A DNA stretch of 7,051 nt from NCBI GenBank assembly GCA_964402115.1, contig CAYOBW010000342.1:1-7051 (forward strand), written 5' to 3'. Below are positions 6,063-7,051 of the stretch, piece after piece; within the stretch, counting starts at the first letter, position 1, and each line of letters begins with the position of its first letter. This DNA comes from CAYOBW01 sp964402115 (GTDB taxonomy: Bacteria > Verrucomicrobiota > Kiritimatiellia > UBA8416 > CAYOBW01). A program made the translations under genes and the position numbers. Under the pieces are notes generated by a model. It was not told the origin of the DNA. It saw only the letters and a program-made list of their open reading frames with translations, and ran no database searches.

Positions 6063-7051
6063 TCACTCCTTCGGCTGCAGGGCGGCGGGGACCGGAGCGG
6101 CACAGGGTTCCGCCGGTTCGGCTTTCTCGATGGCATAGCGCCCCCGGTGCCGGGCCGGCAGCTCGCCGTACCGCTTCGACTTATTCCAGTTCTGCACCTT
6201 GCTGAAGTACCCAACCACGCGCGTCTCGCTCAGCACGTTGGTGGACTCGCAACGCACGCAGCGCTCGACCATGCCGCGCATGTTGTGGCGGCAATCCTGG
6301 CAGTAGGTGAACTCGGGCGAGATCGTCACCTGAGCCGACTGCGTCCGGAAGAACACCTCGCGCATGAGCCGGGCAATGGCTTCTGGCGATGGCTGCTCCT
6401 CGCCGACAAACGCGTGCGTGATAGCACCGGACTCGATCAGGCTGTGGAACTTCGCCTGCTCACGGATGCGCTCCACCAGGGAAACGGGCGCGTCGGCGGA
6501 GAGGTGCACGGAGTTCGTGTAGTACACCGTGTCCTCGTCCGGGCCCTTGACGATGTCCTTGGCCTCGGTCCGGAAGTAGGTGAGGTCGGTCTTGGCCAGG
6601 CGGCGGGCGGCGCTTTCCGCCGGCGACTCCTCAAGCGTGAACTTCAAGTTGTGCTTCTTGGAGAGCTTGCGCGTGCGCAGGTACATGTGCGCGACGATCT
6701 TGAGCGCCAGACGCCGGGCCTCGTGGCTCTCGTGCAGCTCCTTGCCGATCAGGAACTTCACGGCGTCGTTCACGCCAATCAGGCCGAGGATGTAGGTGCA
6801 GGTGTCGAGGTTGACGTACGGCAGCCCGTCGCAGGAGTCGCGCCCGATCTGCCACAGCGGCCAGCCCGGACCCGAAATCATGTCCTTGATCTTCGCCTTC
6901 TTCTGGAGATGTGCGTCCACGGCGATGTCCATGGTGCGGTCGATCTCGTCAAGGAAGTTCTGCAGGATCGCGCCCCCCTGCCGGGCGGCCCGGTAAGCCG
7001 CCTGCGGGATGTTGATCGTCACGTTCTGGAACCCGCAGAAGCGCATGCTTT
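6063..7051 (-). CDS. nrdD: Anaerobic (class III) ribonucleoside-triphosphate reductase, C-terminal part
   Basis: NrdD makes deoxyribonucleotides without oxygen using a stable glycyl radical and a transient thiyl radical. The frame stays open to the right edge, so the N-terminal half is missing; the Met at 7046 is internal. Numbering from that Met, CGFQNVTINIPQAAYRA at 4-20 matches the conserved segment around the active-site loop, and C4 may be the thiyl-radical cysteine. LEESPAESAARRLAKTD is at 138-154 and YYTNSVHLSAD at 175-185. Four cysteines, C249, C252, C263 and C266, form the C-terminal zinc site. RVVGY at 276-280 carries the expected radical glycine G279, followed by FSKVQNWNKSKRYGEL. 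The tail after residue 306 is Ala/Pro/Glu-rich with no recognised role. The form RVVGYFSKVQNWN differs from the RxCGYL of formate-using E. coli and T4 enzymes and fits a different NrdD subgroup. The gene heads the nrdD-redoxin-nrdG set; any promoter lies outside the window. Confidence 0.95.
   Translation of the reverse strand, partial: SMRFCGFQNVTINIPQAAYRAARQGGAILQNFLDEIDRTMDIAVDAHLQKKAKIKDMISGPGWPLWQIGRDSCDGLPYVNLDTCTYILGLIGVNDAVKFLIGKELHESHEARRLALKIVAHMYLRTRKLSKKHNLKFTLEESPAESAARRLAKTDLTYFRTEAKDIVKGPDEDTVYYTNSVHLSADAPVSLVERIREQAKFHSLIESGAITHAFVGEEQPSPEAIARLMREVFFRTQSAQVTISPEFTYCQDCRHNMRGMVERCVRCESTNVLSETRVVGYFSKVQNWNKSKRYGELPARHRGRYAIEKAEPAEPCAAPVPAALQPKE
6066..6071 (-). promoter_or_regulatory. 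Ribosome binding site coupling the redoxin to nrdD
   Basis: AAGGAG on the minus strand sits at the last codons of nrdD directly against its TGA stop, 7 bases before the redoxin ATG at 6058. Only four bases separate the two genes, so ribosomes ending nrdD can reinitiate on the redoxin, which favours coordinated output. Confidence 0.85.

Noticed and set aside
5666..6214. Longer redoxin starting at 6214 (52 extra residues)
   Set aside because: The extra part overlaps nrdD in another frame, is Arg/Pro/Ser-rich without fold features, and the ATG at 6058 has a strong ribosome binding site directly before the CxxC domain.

Overview
The window is GC-rich bacterial DNA and holds six protein-coding genes, three of them cut by the window edges or by a gap. 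The genes point to an organism that can grow without oxygen, because an oxygen-independent (class III) ribonucleotide reductase locus is present. A long secreted repeat protein with a Verrucomicrobiota/Kiritimatiellota-style C-terminal domain suggests the PVC superphylum. That placement is an inference from domain style, not a measured result. A run of exactly 100 N at 5460-5559 shows that the source is a scaffolded draft assembly, possibly a metagenome bin.

Layout from left to right. The minus strand from 778 to the left edge carries the first 259 residues of tryptophanyl-tRNA synthetase (trpS). A 233-base divergent spacer (779-1011) follows and contains a small cluster of direct repeats. 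The plus strand at 1012-4386 encodes a 1124-residue exported protein: a signal peptide, ten tandem beta-sandwich repeats of about 102 residues related to carboxypeptidase-regulatory-like/Cna-B domains, and a short C-terminal domain. It converges, with only 17 bases between the stop codons, on a minus-strand PfkB-family sugar kinase (4404-5459, probably 2-keto-3-deoxygluconate kinase). The kinase's first few codons lie in the N gap.

To the right of the gap, the minus strand carries a tightly packed anaerobic ribonucleotide reductase operon, transcribed right to left. It starts with the C-terminal part of nrdD (6063-7051). A 131-residue CxxC redoxin (5663-6058) follows four bases later, with its ribosome binding site abutting the nrdD stop. 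The start of nrdG, the radical-SAM activase, comes next (GTG at 5666, overlapping the redoxin stop as GTGA) and runs into the gap exactly at the first cysteine of its cluster motif. The likely division of labour is that NrdG installs the glycyl radical on NrdD, NrdD reduces nucleotides, and the redoxin probably supplies the electrons.

The most interesting points are the oversized redoxin between nrdD and nrdG, the ten-domain surface protein, and the gap. The gap conceals most of nrdG, must be longer than its 100 N, and creates a false continuous reading frame joining nrdG to the kinase.
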